From Gammaproteobacteria bacterium (lineage in GTDB: Bacteria; Pseudomonadota; Gammaproteobacteria; Pseudomonadales; Pseudohongiellaceae): 64,000 bases of DNA. The stretch spans positions 1 to 64,000 of the forward strand of contig VYCF01000003.1 in assembly GCA_009844085.1 (NCBI GenBank), in the 5' to 3' direction. Position 1 is the first letter of the stretch. Each line of letters starts with the position of its first letter. Of the stretch, positions 16,756 to 26,628 are shown piece after piece. A program made the position numbers and the translations under genes. The notes below the pieces were generated by a model. It saw only the letters and a program-made list of their open reading frames with translations. It had not been told where the DNA came from and did no database searches.

Positions 16756-18038
16756 GATTTTTTGAACCAGTCGTCGGCGGGCACGGAAAGAAACTCGGCC
16801 AATGGTACGTTGTCCTCAGTGAGCGCGCCCTGTTCGGTAATGACCGTTAGTGTTTCGATCTCGGTATTAAAGCGTTTGCGAAAGGCATCGAATCCCCGTC
16901 GCCCGATTGGCTTCGAACCGCTTCTTACTTCGACTGCAAGCAGCCGCCGACCTCGTTGGAGCACGAAGTCCACTTCATCGTTCTGTTCTCTCCAGTAGAA
17001 TAGTTTTACGCCCGGTCCGCGAGTATTGAACAAATGCGCTCCAACCGAGCTCTCGACGATTCGCCCCCAGAAAGTGCGGTCTGCATATGCCTCGCTGAAC
17101 GAGTAGTCGGACAAAGCCGACATCAGCGCGGTGTTGAGGACGATTAGCTTCGGGCTCGATGATCTCCGGCGGAGAACGCTTCCGGTGTATTTCGGCAATC
17201 CCGCGATAAGGCCGGCATTCTCCAGCAGGGCGAGATAGCGTGCGAGGGTTGTCGTATTTCCGGCATCGTGAAGATTACCCTGCAATTTGGTGTAGGAAAG
17301 GATTTGACCCGAATATTGCGCCGACAATTCAAAAAGCGTTCGGAGCAGCGCCGGTTTGTCGACTCTCTCCATGGCGAGAATGTCCCGCTCGATATTGGGC
17401 TTGATCAGAGAATTGAGAATATAGTTCCGCCAGCGGCCTTCCTCGTGAGTGTAGGAGGCTGCGCCGGGATACCCGCCAAAGTACACATATTGTCGAAGGT
17501 CCATGGCGGCCAGAGCCGACATTTCCGGGTATGACCAGTGGGAAAGATGAATAGGTTCGAATCGGCCGGCCAGACTTTCGTTCATACCGGATTGCATGAG
17601 CAGCGGCGCGGAGCCGAGTAAAATAACGTGCAGCGGGCGGTTATTGAGTCGATCCGTATCCCATAGCCCTTTGACGATTTCCGACCAGTTCGGAATCTTC
17701 TGGACTTCGTCGATCGCCAGAACGTAGCCGGAATCCGATTCGGCCAGCCTTTTACAAGCGATTTCCCATTCCTGCACTAACCACCGCCCATCCTTTGATT
17801 GTCCTGGGCTGGGTGCGTCTCCAATCGTATGGTCGTCAATTGATAAAGCACCCAATTCGGCAAACGTTCTTGTTGGTTCGTCAGCCGAAACAAACCGGCA
17901 GCGAAATTCCGCCATTGCCTGCTGAACCATGGTAGTCTTGCCGGCTTGGCGCGGTCCGGTAACGATAATCAGCCGCTTCGGCTCTTCCTGTAACCGACTG
18001 ACCAATATATCCTTTTGGGCTCTCTCGAATTTAGTCAT
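16752..18038 (-). CDS. AAA-type ATP-binding protein with DUF4143 domain
   Basis: A 428-residue protein of the AAA_14/DUF4143 family. Walker A is TGPRQAGKTTM near residue 25, Walker B is VLAIDEVQKIPNWSE, and a sensor segment reads LLGSAPLLMQSG. The C-terminal DUF4143 part contains FYWREQNDEVDFVLQ and LLAVEVRSG, reminiscent of a decayed PD-(D/E)xK core. Such proteins are widespread and mostly uncharacterised; some sit in defence or toxin-antitoxin contexts. It is the first gene of a three-gene overlapped operon: its stop shares ATGA with the NTPase start. A perfect palindrome lies ten bases before the start codon. Confidence 0.85.
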   Translation of the reverse strand: MTKFERAQKDILVSRLQEEPKRLIIVTGPRQAGKTTMVQQAMAEFRCRFVSADEPTRTFAELGALSIDDHTIGDAPSPGQSKDGRWLVQEWEIACKRLAESDSGYVLAIDEVQKIPNWSEIVKGLWDTDRLNNRPLHVILLGSAPLLMQSGMNESLAGRFEPIHLSHWSYPEMSALAAMDLRQYVYFGGYPGAASYTHEEGRWRNYILNSLIKPNIERDILAMERVDKPALLRTLFELSAQYSGQILSYTKLQGNLHDAGNTTTLARYLALLENAGLIAGLPKYTGSVLRRRSSSPKLIVLNTALMSALSDYSFSEAYADRTFWGRIVESSVGAHLFNTRGPGVKLFYWREQNDEVDFVLQRGRRLLAVEVRSGSKPIGRRGFDAFRKRFNTEIETLTVITEQGALTEDNVPLAEFLSVPADDWFKKS

Positions 18039-18047
18039 GCGGATAGG

Positions 18048-18081
18048 TTACGCTATTGAGTTAATTTACTCAATAGCGTAA
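18048..18081. promoter_or_regulatory. Perfect 14-bp inverted repeat, probable operator of the DUF4143-NTPase-primase operon
   Basis: Left arm TTACGCTATTGAGT (18048-18061) and its exact reverse complement (18068-18081) are separated by six AT-rich bases. It lies between the stop of the restriction-modification gene (18101) and the start codon at 18038. No U-run follows on the minus strand, so a Rho-independent terminator is less likely than a dimeric repressor site overlapping the promoter or leader. No dedicated repressor gene is adjacent. Confidence 0.6.
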
Positions 18082-18100
18082 TCAATCACGTTTATACATG

Positions 18101-21100
18101 TCACGTTTCTATAGTGGCGTCCGGATTGCCCGCGGCTAGGGCATTCATCCAGGCGAGGCAGAGGTCGCGGGAGCGGTAGCGGCCCCAGGCCTTTTCCTCT
18201 TCGCGCTGGACGATCGGGAAGGTGGAGTAGATGTATCGGATGTCGTCGCGGTCTGTTACGCCGTAGAGGTGGAAATAGAGCGCATCGAGTTTCGCGCGGA
18301 GCAGAAGCCGCCGGTCCGCGTCCCAGGAGAAAGGCGGCAGCGCTTCGCCGGCCTCGTCCATATGGCCCATGTCGCGGGCGAAGGGCGCCATGTCGTGCGC
18401 CGTGTATGTGAGTTCCAGCACAACCTCGCGCACGATCTCCGCCGCTGTCTTCGATCCGAAGCGCACATCTTCGTAACGCTCCGGCGGAACGACCGGGAGT
18501 TGTTCGAGGATGAACCAATTGAGGTGCAAGCCCTGGATTTTCTGCCGAGCGACAAAATCAAAGACAATGGCATTGAGGTTTGCAAGCAGAAGCGATAACA
18601 GTCTTGCGCTATTGGCTTGCAATGACAGGATTGGGAGTGTGTTGCCTGCGCCTGCACAGGGAATGAAAGCTGCGATCATCGACCGGACATTGGTCGGCGC
18701 CGTGACGTCCTTGAAGCCTAGCATCCACGCTGCTTCGGGAAACGATGTTTCGCTTTTAGGCACGTGGAATTGGGGATGAGGCAGCCAGTCCGGATCCTGC
18801 TGCTGTTCGACGGTGGCCGGCGCAGGCTGCGCCGGACGGTGGACGTTGGCGGGGTTGACGACGATGCTGGCGGCGCGGTGATCGAAAGCCTGCACCATTT
18901 TTCCTTCATAGAGCGGAACCCATTCGCCCGATGGGCTGTCGTAGCGGTTGCCGCCGATGGGCCACGCGCTTTCCTTTTCTTCCAGTTCCGGGCGGGTGCG
19001 GAACAGGTGGGAATCGTTGGTCATGTCGAACATCCGCAGATACTTCACTGGCCATGCCTTCACTTCGTCGCCCGAGGAACGATCCACGAGCACGGGAAGG
19101 CGCTCGTAAATCGCCGTAGTCAGTTCCGCGTCGCGGCGGACGCGGAAAATGGGCGCGGTGCCGGTGTTCGGATTGACGCGGGCGAAATCTTCCGCCGCCA
19201 GCGGAAAACAGCGTTCGGGGTCGCCGCGTTCGGCGATGTCTTGCAGGAAGAAGGCGCACTGGGCGGAGTCGGCAAGCGGGGAAGGGGACGCGACGAAAGC
19301 GCAAAACTTGAAGCGGCTGTCGACGTCGGGAAAGAAAGGCGGGGCGTCGTAGCGCGTGCGCCGGTTCTCGAAGTCGTAAAGCGCCTTCAGTCGCCCCCCT
19401 GGTAGCGACGCCCTTGAAGAACCGCGCCGCCGTCTTGTCCGAAGCGATACCGGACGGAACCAGCAAGCCCACCATGCCGTCGGGCTTCACCAATGTCATG
19501 GCGCGCTCGACGAACAGGGAATAGAGATTCACATCGCCGCCGGACAGCAAAGGGTAGTCGCCGCTCTTTCGCGCCATGCGAAGCGCGCTGGCGGCGTGTT
19601 CGCTGGCCCGCGCGAAGTCTTTGGCGAGCGGGTCGTCCGCCCGCTTGAGTTCGGCGATCAATCGCTTGCGGTCGGCGGCGCGCGGCGCCTTGGCGATGTC
19701 CGGGCGGCGGGCCGCGAACCACTCGACCTGCTGGAATTTAATCCGTTCCCAGGGTGGATTGCCGATCACCGCATCGAAGCCGCCAGACAACCCGGTATCT
19801 TCCCAATCCGACCAGACGCCAGGGAATGCGACCTGCCAGTTGAGAAAACGCTCGCTTTCTGCAAGTGTCCGCGCCTTGTGCATCAGAGACGCGAAACGCT
19901 CCGCGTATTCGGCGTCCGTCGAGCCGGATGCGCTGCCTTCCGCAATGTCGATGGGGTCGCCGTACCTCCCGTCCAGCCAGGCGGCGTAGGCCTTCCTGTC
20001 TTCATTATCTCGCGAGTCAAGCCATTCGAACGCATGGAGGATGAACAGGAAAGCGTTCAGCGGCGCCGTCATCTCGGAGACTTCGGCAAAGACGTCGGCG
20101 GAGCGATGCGCCTCCGCAATTTCCGAATCGGTCAATTCCTCGATGATCTGCATTGGCGCCGCCGCGCGGGTCGCCCGGCTGAGCGGTCCTTTCAGGAACA
20201 GGCCGCCCTCGCGTTCCGCATGGTCAAGGGCGGGGCGCACCCACGCGCCGAACAGGCTGTCGCCGCAGCGCAGATGATGGTCCAGGAAACTGAGCGGCGC
20301 CCCGACCGTGAAAGTGTGCAGCCACAGCGAGACCTTGGCCAACTCCACCGCCATCGGATTCTTGTCCACGCCGTAAACGCATCGCTTGAGCACCATGCGC
20401 CGGACGATGTGCCGGTCGTCGAGTTGCGCTGGATCGAAGGTCCAACCACGGTCCTCAGCGTTGGCCATGATCGTGTTGCGGATCGCATCTATACGTTCCG
20501 TCAGTGGCGACACGTATCCCCCGATGAGAGCTTCCGACTCGGCCATGGCCGCGATTACCCTATCAGCCAGGTAGTCCACGAGGTTGACCAGGAAGTGTCC
20601 CGAGCCCATCGCTGGGTCACACACTTTTAGCTTGAGCAAATTCTCAGCCGGGTCGAGCGTCTTCAGGCGGCCCATTTGCCGGTGTTCCGGCAATTCTCCC
20701 GATGCGAGACGCGCTGCTTCGGCGTTGAACGCATCCATTCGCCGACGCACCAAGGGATCGAGCGTTTCCTCGACAATCAGTCCCACCAAATCGTCAGGCG
20801 TATAAAAGCTGCCCGAGTCCTTGCGCGCGAAGACGTTGGGCCGAATCGTAACTTCATCGCCCTCAAGAACGATTTCTTGCTCCAGAAGGCGCTCGTAAAT
20901 CGAACCGATCTGTTGAACGCCGAGATCCCTGTAATTGATGTATCGCCGCCCTTCGGGCGTTTGCTCGAACGAAAGCGCATCGATCAGGTCGGCCATCGCC
21001 GCGTCGCCGAGCCGGACTCGCTTGAGCAGCGGCGTGCGATCCCGATCGAACAGGCCCCCGTTGTACGGCGGTAGGCCGATCGAGGCGTCGCCGCGGTCAA

Positions 21101-22175
21101 TGGCGCGGCACAGATCGTCGAAAGCCAACCAGTAACGCGCCGCCGTGTCCGAAAACACGTCGCCTTGATCCTTGCGGTCGCCGATTTCGCCGCGTACCCT
21201 TTCTCGCAGTGCATAATCGTCGTAGCGGCTGTCGCGCACGGGCAGCAAGTCGCGGTCTTCGGCATAAAGGACGAACAGCAGCCGGTACAACAGAATGAGC
21301 GCCGCGTCGCGGACCTCGGACAGCGGCGCGTCCGGTTCCGCCGCCGCCAGCGCCCGGACGAGATTCGGAAAGACTTGGGAAAACACCAACTCGGACAGGC
21401 TGGCTGTGACCCTTTCCTGGTAGTAGCGGCCTTCGGCGATGGCGCGCTGGTGGAAGGTTTGTCCGTCTGCAGCGCTAGGCAAGAAGGCGTCCCGCCTGAA
21501 CACCAGCAGGAAGACTTTGAGCCAGTGCCGCCGGGCGTCAGCCGAAAGAGCGAACAGACCCTCGTTGTGGCCGGGAACATCGAGAATCGCCGCGAGATCG
21601 ATCTCGAAGAACTGTTCGGAGACGGATCGCGCGCCCGCGAAGTACAGGCGCCAGTGTGCGCCATTGGTGAGTATGCCCCAGCGGAGCTTGCCCGTTGTCA
21701 GATCGTCGATACGCCGCAGATAACGCAGCATCTGGGTGGACGGCGCGGACTCCTCGCCCCGCCGTCCGGAACGGCGGTCGAGCGGCCGGAGCCACCGTTT
21801 CGATTCGACAACCGTCTCGCCGTGTTCATAGCGGGCAGATCCCTCGGCAACCCGGTTGGCGCGCCGCTTCGCCTCGGCATTGGCGAACAGCAGGCCGTCC
21901 GGCACGTCTTCGCGGCCGCGGGCCGACAGATTCTGCTGTCTGAGACTCTCCGTCCAGCCGAGCAGTTTCAGCACCGGCCAGATTAAATCGTCTTCGGTCT
22001 GACTTTCGTTGGGGAAGGTTTTTGTAGGGAAGCCATCGAACACGCCATGCAGAGCGGCCTCGAATTCATCGAGCCCTGCGTCTTCAATAGCTGACCAGTC
22101 GGCTAGCTCTTTGATCGACTCGCAAAGAAAATCTTCGGCGAACAAGCTTCCCTGGAAGGGCCTGCCGACTGTCAT
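18101..22175 (-). pseudogene. Type IIG-like restriction-modification enzyme, split by a one-base frameshift
   Basis: Eco57I-type fused nuclease-methyltransferase, about 1357 codons if repaired. The N-terminus has a PD-(D/E)xK-like set: VPDGLLF (Asp about 93) and VVESKRW (Glu124, Lys126). The adenine methylase has motif I DPAMGSGHF and motif IV GNPPW. The C-terminal specificity-like part resumes in another frame with DVTAPTNVRSM and LNWFILEQLPV. In the C6 tract at 19394-19399, after FFKGVATRG, the frame moves. Reading five instead of six bases restores an uninterrupted frame (RLKALYDFENRRTRYDAPPF onward) to the stop at 18101, which I translated by hand. The downstream frame stays open over about 430 codons, so the lesion is recent, a switch, or a sequencing error. 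ATG 22175 has a GAG six bases upstream; GTG 22190 is possible. Confidence 0.85.
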
Positions 22176-22238
22176 ACCGATCTCACGCACAATTTTCCAA
22201 CTTCGACAAAACCTCGGTCCCGTGACCGGCGGAAGCGA

Positions 22239-22670
22239 CTACCGGTTTACGAGTATGGGAAACCCTTCGCGCCGCGCCGCCTCGTTGAGTCTGGCATCGA
22301 GGCAGACGAATCCAATCTGTGAAGGTTCGTTGTCCGCTACTTGTATCGCGGCGGCAAGTTGAAGCGCATCCGCGGCTTTCAGGGAATGTACGCGAAGCAG
22401 ACGACGCGCCGTGGATCTCAGTCGGTGGGTTGGCGCTATTTCGTGGAAACCTTGCAGCACAAGTTTATCGAATCTACGGAAAAGGTCCGCAGATTGGTCG
22501 GGGCCCAGGTCGCCTTCCCGTTCTCTGCGGGAAATCGCCGATGCGTACTCGACATGAGTGCCCCACCAAATAGCGCAATTCGGGTCACTCTCAAGTATGG
22601 ATTCCAGCGCCTCAACGCGGGATTCCCTCAAGTACAGTTGGACAAGCGCGGATGCGTCCCAGAAATTCAC
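22239..22670 (-). CDS. PIN-domain toxin (VapC-like)
   Basis: A 143-residue PIN-domain ribonuclease. It begins MNFWDASALVQLYLRE and carries the four acidic metal ligands expected of the family: Asp5, Glu41, Asp101 (in KAADALQLA) and Asp125 (in FVCLDARL). VapC toxins cleave tRNA or rRNA when the antitoxin is lost. Its start overlaps the antitoxin stop as ATGA. The broken restriction-modification gene starts 63 bases downstream on the same strand, so the pair may stabilise the defence island. Confidence 0.85.
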   Translation of the reverse strand: MNFWDASALVQLYLRESRVEALESILESDPNCAIWWGTHVEYASAISRREREGDLGPDQSADLFRRFDKLVLQGFHEIAPTHRLRSTARRLLRVHSLKAADALQLAAAIQVADNEPSQIGFVCLDARLNEAARREGFPILVNR

Positions 22671-23023
22671 CGATAGCCCGTCTCGTAATCCTCTTCGCGT
22701 TCTTCAAGCACCGCTTCGACCAGACGGATATCTTTCCCGAAGGGCTCCCACGAACGGACAATTTCCATTGGAGAAGGGCCACGCCGCCGGGCGATTATTC
22801 CCTTGCGTTCGAGCTTATCCAGCAACGCCTCGTTTTCGAGCTTTTTCTCGTCTGCTTCGGAAGTGGAACCGGCTTGACCCGTGCGGATGGGCGCGGACTC
22901 GATCGGCACAAGACGGGCAACGGGCGTGTTGCGGTCGAGGACCAGGACGGACTCTCCGGATTTGACCCGGCGCAGATAAGCGCTCAGGCCGTTTTTCAAC
23001 TCGGATATTTTGGCTTGGATCAT
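22667..23023 (-). CDS. Phd/YefM-type antitoxin of the PIN toxin
   Basis: A 118-residue antitoxin. The N-terminal DNA-binding and dimer part reads KISELKNGLSAYLRRVKSGE and VLDRNTPVARLVP, the standard Phd/YefM (PF02604-like) pattern. The charged C-terminal tail (about 55-118) would wrap the toxin. ATG 23023 is chosen over the TTG at 23041 because MIQAKIS is the normal family start. It is translationally coupled to the PIN gene by a 4-base overlap. It probably represses its own operon through the inverted repeat just upstream. Confidence 0.82.
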   Translation of the reverse strand: MIQAKISELKNGLSAYLRRVKSGESVLVLDRNTPVARLVPIESAPIRTGQAGSTSEADEKKLENEALLDKLERKGIIARRRGPSPMEIVRSWEPFGKDIRLVEAVLEEREEDYETGYR

Positions 23024-23044
23024 GAGTGCGGCTCGTTTCAAGCT

Positions 23045-23065
23045 ACTTGGACATGTTAGCCAAGT
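23045..23065. promoter_or_regulatory. Inverted repeat upstream of the Phd/PIN operon, candidate operator
   Basis: ACTTGG (23045-23050) and CCAAGT (23060-23065) are exact reverse complements nine bases apart, with a smaller ACATGT palindrome between them. The site begins 22 bases before the antitoxin start. Phd-type antitoxins usually bind palindromes in this position, but the arms are short, so chance cannot be ruled out. Confidence 0.4.
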
Positions 23066-23116
23066 TATGTTGAGGAATCCAGAGATTCTGCGACAAAATG
23101 GCAGTGCGAGAAATAG

Positions 23117-23587
23117 TCAATCCGTTTCGAGCGTGGGTTCGAGTTCGGCCCAATGCCGGTCGGCCTGTTCGATGTATTCGAGCATTTTTTCTTTCCAGCG
23201 GGCGTTGATGCGGCGGCTGTAATTCAGATACAGCTTGCCGTCGTGTATCGTCCATAGCTCCGGCTCGGTGCTGGCGGTATCGCCTTCGGCCATTGCCCAG
23301 GCGCAATAACCGCCGTATTGCGGCGCATAGGCTTCCGGCTCGGCCCGGAACTGGTCCAGATGCTCTTGCGAGGCGAATTTCCACACGGCGCCCTTGTATT
23401 CCATGCTGAACTCATCTGAGCCTTCCACAGGTCCGCCTTCGGTGAAATAGGCCACGGCGTCATAGCCGCTGATCGCCTCGTTGCTGAAAAAGCCGGTGTA
23501 AATCGCGTCCGCCAAGGCGGGAACGGCGGCGGATGCGGCAAAGCCCAGCCCCGCCAGACAAAAAACCCTGAACAATTGCTTCACCAC
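23117..23587 (-). CDS. Secreted YHS-domain protein
   Basis: About 156 residues with a cleavable signal peptide (hydrophobic FCLAGLGFAASAAVPALADA). The YHS-type core follows: NEAISGYDAVAYFTEGGP, YKGAVWKFASQEHLDQF and APQYGGYCAWAM. YHS domains in periplasmic proteins are thought to bind metal; many occur beside copper or oxidative-stress genes. The C-terminus is amphipathic helix. The start is GTG (two GTG codons in a row), with GGGGAG upstream. It stands alone on the minus strand, with 240 non-coding bases before the peroxiredoxin gene in which I see no clear element. Confidence 0.82.
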   Translation of the reverse strand: MVKQLFRVFCLAGLGFAASAAVPALADAIYTGFFSNEAISGYDAVAYFTEGGPVEGSDEFSMEYKGAVWKFASQEHLDQFRAEPEAYAPQYGGYCAWAMAEGDTASTEPELWTIHDGKLYLNYSRRINARWKEKMLEYIEQADRHWAELEPTLETD

Positions 23588-23827
23588 AATCTCCCCTTCA
23601 GTTGCCCCGACCTCGGTTCAATAATGGGCCACTATCCGGCAAATTCCAAGTATCAGATCTCGGCTTCGCGCAGAATGACGGTGAGTTTTCGGCGCGGCCA
23701 AACAAGCGAGACCAAACCTGTTGAAGCCCCCGCCCCCGTTCAGTAGACTTCATGGCCCGTTGCGAAACCCGTCCGCCCCGGCGCGCGAGGCCTCGCGACG
23801 CATTCAATCAGCTTCGAGGAAATTCTG

Positions 23828-24490
23828 ATGGCGCTTAGAATCAACGATATAGCACCGAACTTTACCGCCGGCACGACCCATGGCGAGATCGATTTTCACG
23901 AATGGCTGGGAGACCAGTGGGGAGTGCTGTTTTCCCACCCCAAGGACTTCACGCCCGTGTGCACCACGGAGCTGGGTTACATGGCAGGACTCGAAGAGGA
24001 GTTCGCCAAACGCAACTGCAAGATCATCGGCCTGAGCGTGGATCCCGTATCCAGCCATGAAGCCTGGGCCGGCGATATTGAGGATGTGCAGGGCCACAAG
24101 GTCAACTATCCCATGATCGGCGATCACGACCTCGCCGTGGCGAAGTTGTACAACATGCTTCCGGCGGACGAGTCGGGCACTTCGGAAGGCCGCACGCCGA
24201 TGAACAACGCCACCGTGCGTTCGGTATTCATCATCGCTCCGGACAAGACCATCAAGTTGATGCTCACGTATCCGATGACCACCGGCCGCAATTTCGACGA
24301 GATCCTGCGGGTGCTCGACTCGATGCAGTTGACCGCGAAACACAAGGTGGCGACGCCGGTAAACTGGCAGCAGGGCGAGGACGTGATCATCGTTCCCGCG
24401 GTTTCCAACGAGGAAGCCGAGCAGTTGTTCCCCGAAGGCTGGACGACGGTCAAGCCCTATCTGCGCACGGTCAAGCAGCCTGGCGGATAA
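23828..24490 (+). CDS. Peroxiredoxin, Prx6/1-Cys type
   Basis: A 220-residue thiol peroxidase that reduces hydrogen peroxide and organic hydroperoxides. The peroxidatic site is HPKDFTPVCTTE with Cys45; the resolving cysteine of typical 2-Cys enzymes is absent. The long C-terminal extension (DSMQLTAKHKVATPVNWQQG and WTTVKPYLR) is the Prx6-group signature. It sits as a single gene with GAGGAA just before the ATG. The 3' end is convergent with the PQQ dehydrogenase gene, nine bases apart. Confidence 0.93.
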   Translation: MALRINDIAPNFTAGTTHGEIDFHEWLGDQWGVLFSHPKDFTPVCTTELGYMAGLEEEFAKRNCKIIGLSVDPVSSHEAWAGDIEDVQGHKVNYPMIGDHDLAVAKLYNMLPADESGTSEGRTPMNNATVRSVFIIAPDKTIKLMLTYPMTTGRNFDEILRVLDSMQLTAKHKVATPVNWQQGEDVIIVPAVSNEEAEQLFPEGWTTVKPYLRTVKQPGG

Positions 24491-24499
24491 GCCTGCCGT

Positions 24500-26476
24500 T
24501 CACCGGTCGGGCAGCGCGAAGGCCACGAGTTCCGGCGCGTACAGCCGGTCGCCGATGGCGGCGACGATGAATTGCCGGCCTTCGTGCATGTAGGTAATGG
24601 GCGCGCCGGTCACGCCGGCTTCCATCTCGATCACCCACTCGATCTCTCCGGTCATCTTGTCATATGCCCGGAAAAACGGGCCGCCGCTGTTGGTGGCGAT
24701 TTCGACCGGCATGTCCGGCGGCATTCTGCCGTCGCGGCGCAGATTGGTCTGGCCTTCGCCGATGAAAAGCAGCGTTTTGGTCAGCAGCGGCGAGGGCCGT
24801 CCCGGCCAGCCCAATTGGCCGAGATTCAGATGCGCGATCGCCGGATGATCGCGCGGACCGTCGCCGTTGGGGGCCATCCAAACCTGTTCGCCCGTATTCA
24901 TGTTGAACGCCGTAATGCGGCCATATGGCGGCTTGAACAGCGGCAGGCCTTGCGGTCCCGCGACCCAGCGCCGGGTGCCTTTGGTATAGGCGAGATCAGT
25001 ACTGTCCGGGTCGCCGTGGAAAAGGTCGGCGACGAAGGGCGAGGTAATCGACGGAACATAGAAGTAGCCGGTTTCCGGGTCGAAAGCCGCGCCTTGCACA
25101 TCGGCGCCGCCCTGGGAGCCCGGCAATTGAATCGTTCCCCGGGTCCCGTCCGGTTCAGCCACCGAGGGCGGCGTGAACATGGGGCCGGTCACGTAGTTCG
25201 AGAATATCTCCAGCGCTTCGGCGCGCAGTTCCGGCGTGAAGTCGATCAGGTTTTCCACCGTTGCGCCCTGGCGGTCGAATGCCGGCGGCAAAGTGGGAAA
25301 AGGCTGGGTCGGGGCGGTCACCTCACCCGGCACGTCCGATTGCGGGACCGGGCGGTCTTCAATGTCCCAGACCGGTTCGCCGGTGCGGCGGTCGAAAACG
25401 AAAGTGAAAGCCTGCTTGGTAATCTGGGCGATGGCCGGAATTTCCTGGCCTTCGACCACGATATCCATCAGCACGGGGGCCGCCGGGATGTCGTAGTCCC
25501 ACAGTCCGTGACGAACCATCTGGTAATACCAGACCATTTCACCCGACTCCGCATCAAGGGCCACGATGCTCTGGGTGAACAGGTTGTCGCCGATGCGATG
25601 TCCGCCGTACATGTCATTGGTCGAAGAACTCAAAGGCAGGTAAACCATGCCCAGTTCTTCATCGGCGGACATCAGCGACCAGACCGGAGCGTGTCCGGTA
25701 TACGACCAGGAACGGTCCTGCCAGGTCTCGACCCCGACATCCCCTTCTTGCGGAATCGCGCTCCAGGTCCAGCGCAATGCGCCCGTTCGCACATCGAACG
25801 CCTGCACTTCGCTGGGCGGGGCCTCTCTCCCCGCGAAAGTATCGCTCATGCCCTGGCCGACGATGACGGTATCCCGCACGACAACCGGCACGCCGCCCCA
25901 GCGATAACGTTCGAAATCGGCAGGCATGCGCTGCAGGTTGACGCGGCCGTTTTCTCCGAAGCCGGCAATGGGCGCGCCGGTTTCGGCATCGAGCGCGTAT
26001 AGCCATACATTGCGCTGCGCAAGAATCCGGGCGTCGTCGCCGTCGGACCACCAGGCCAGACCGCGAGTCACCGCGCCCGGCAGGCCGTCACCGTCGCCGG
26101 GCACTTCCTGCGCCCAGATCGTCTCGCCGGTGCCCGGATCGAAAGCTTCCACGAGGCCGACGCCATTGGGGGCATAGCCGACGCCGTTGCGCACGATGGG
26201 CGTCGCCACGTGATTGGCGGAGGTGCGCTGATTCGGATTGATTTCGAGATAGGACGGTTCGAGTCGCGGCCGCCGCCAGACGATTTCCAGGTCGTTGACG
26301 TTGTCCGCATCGATCTGATCGAGCGGCGAATACTTGGTCATGCCCTTGTCCGCGCCATAGGCCGGCCATTCGTTGCCTGTGGCGCCTGTTTGCGCCAATG
26401 CGGCCGCCGGCCAGCAAATCGCCAGGGAGCAGAGAAGAATTCGAGTCGGAGAAAATTCGAACAGATGCCGTGTCAT
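24500..26476 (-). CDS. Pyrroloquinoline-quinone-dependent dehydrogenase (secreted)
   Basis: A 658-residue periplasmic quinoprotein with a signal peptide ending near ALAQ. The mature start WPAYGADKGMTKYSPLDQI and the repeated W-motif blades (GETIWAQEVPG, GALRWTWSAIPQ, GEMVWYYQMV, GEIEWVIEM) are the eight-bladed propeller of the PQQ glucose/alcohol dehydrogenase family. There is no N-terminal membrane domain and no C-terminal cytochrome c domain, so electrons must go to a separate carrier. The length matches the putative-glucose-dehydrogenase branch; the substrate is not certain. No pqq biosynthesis genes are in the window. Confidence 0.85.
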   Translation of the reverse strand: MTRHLFEFSPTRILLCSLAICWPAAALAQTGATGNEWPAYGADKGMTKYSPLDQIDADNVNDLEIVWRRPRLEPSYLEINPNQRTSANHVATPIVRNGVGYAPNGVGLVEAFDPGTGETIWAQEVPGDGDGLPGAVTRGLAWWSDGDDARILAQRNVWLYALDAETGAPIAGFGENGRVNLQRMPADFERYRWGGVPVVVRDTVIVGQGMSDTFAGREAPPSEVQAFDVRTGALRWTWSAIPQEGDVGVETWQDRSWSYTGHAPVWSLMSADEELGMVYLPLSSSTNDMYGGHRIGDNLFTQSIVALDAESGEMVWYYQMVRHGLWDYDIPAAPVLMDIVVEGQEIPAIAQITKQAFTFVFDRRTGEPVWDIEDRPVPQSDVPGEVTAPTQPFPTLPPAFDRQGATVENLIDFTPELRAEALEIFSNYVTGPMFTPPSVAEPDGTRGTIQLPGSQGGADVQGAAFDPETGYFYVPSITSPFVADLFHGDPDSTDLAYTKGTRRWVAGPQGLPLFKPPYGRITAFNMNTGEQVWMAPNGDGPRDHPAIAHLNLGQLGWPGRPSPLLTKTLLFIGEGQTNLRRDGRMPPDMPVEIATNSGGPFFRAYDKMTGEIEWVIEMEAGVTGAPITYMHEGRQFIVAAIGDRLYAPELVAFALPDR

Positions 26477-26628
26477 GGTCGGGCCTGCCTTCGTCAGCCA
26501 GGGAAGTGCCCCGATTCTAGCGTCAATCCCCCCCAGCGCAAAAGACGGGCGGCGCCGATGCGGAGATCTCGATTTGAAAAAGTTGATCGGCGCATCAATC
26601 CCAATTACTATGAAGTCAATTACATTAA

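Noticed and set aside
18048-18081. Palindrome as Rho-independent terminator of the restriction-modification gene
   Set aside because: No run of U follows on the minus strand and the stem is AT-rich, so it was kept as a candidate operator.
19394-19399. C6 tract as an established phase-variation switch
   Set aside because: Six bases is short for a hypervariable tract; I keep it as a frameshift of unknown cause.
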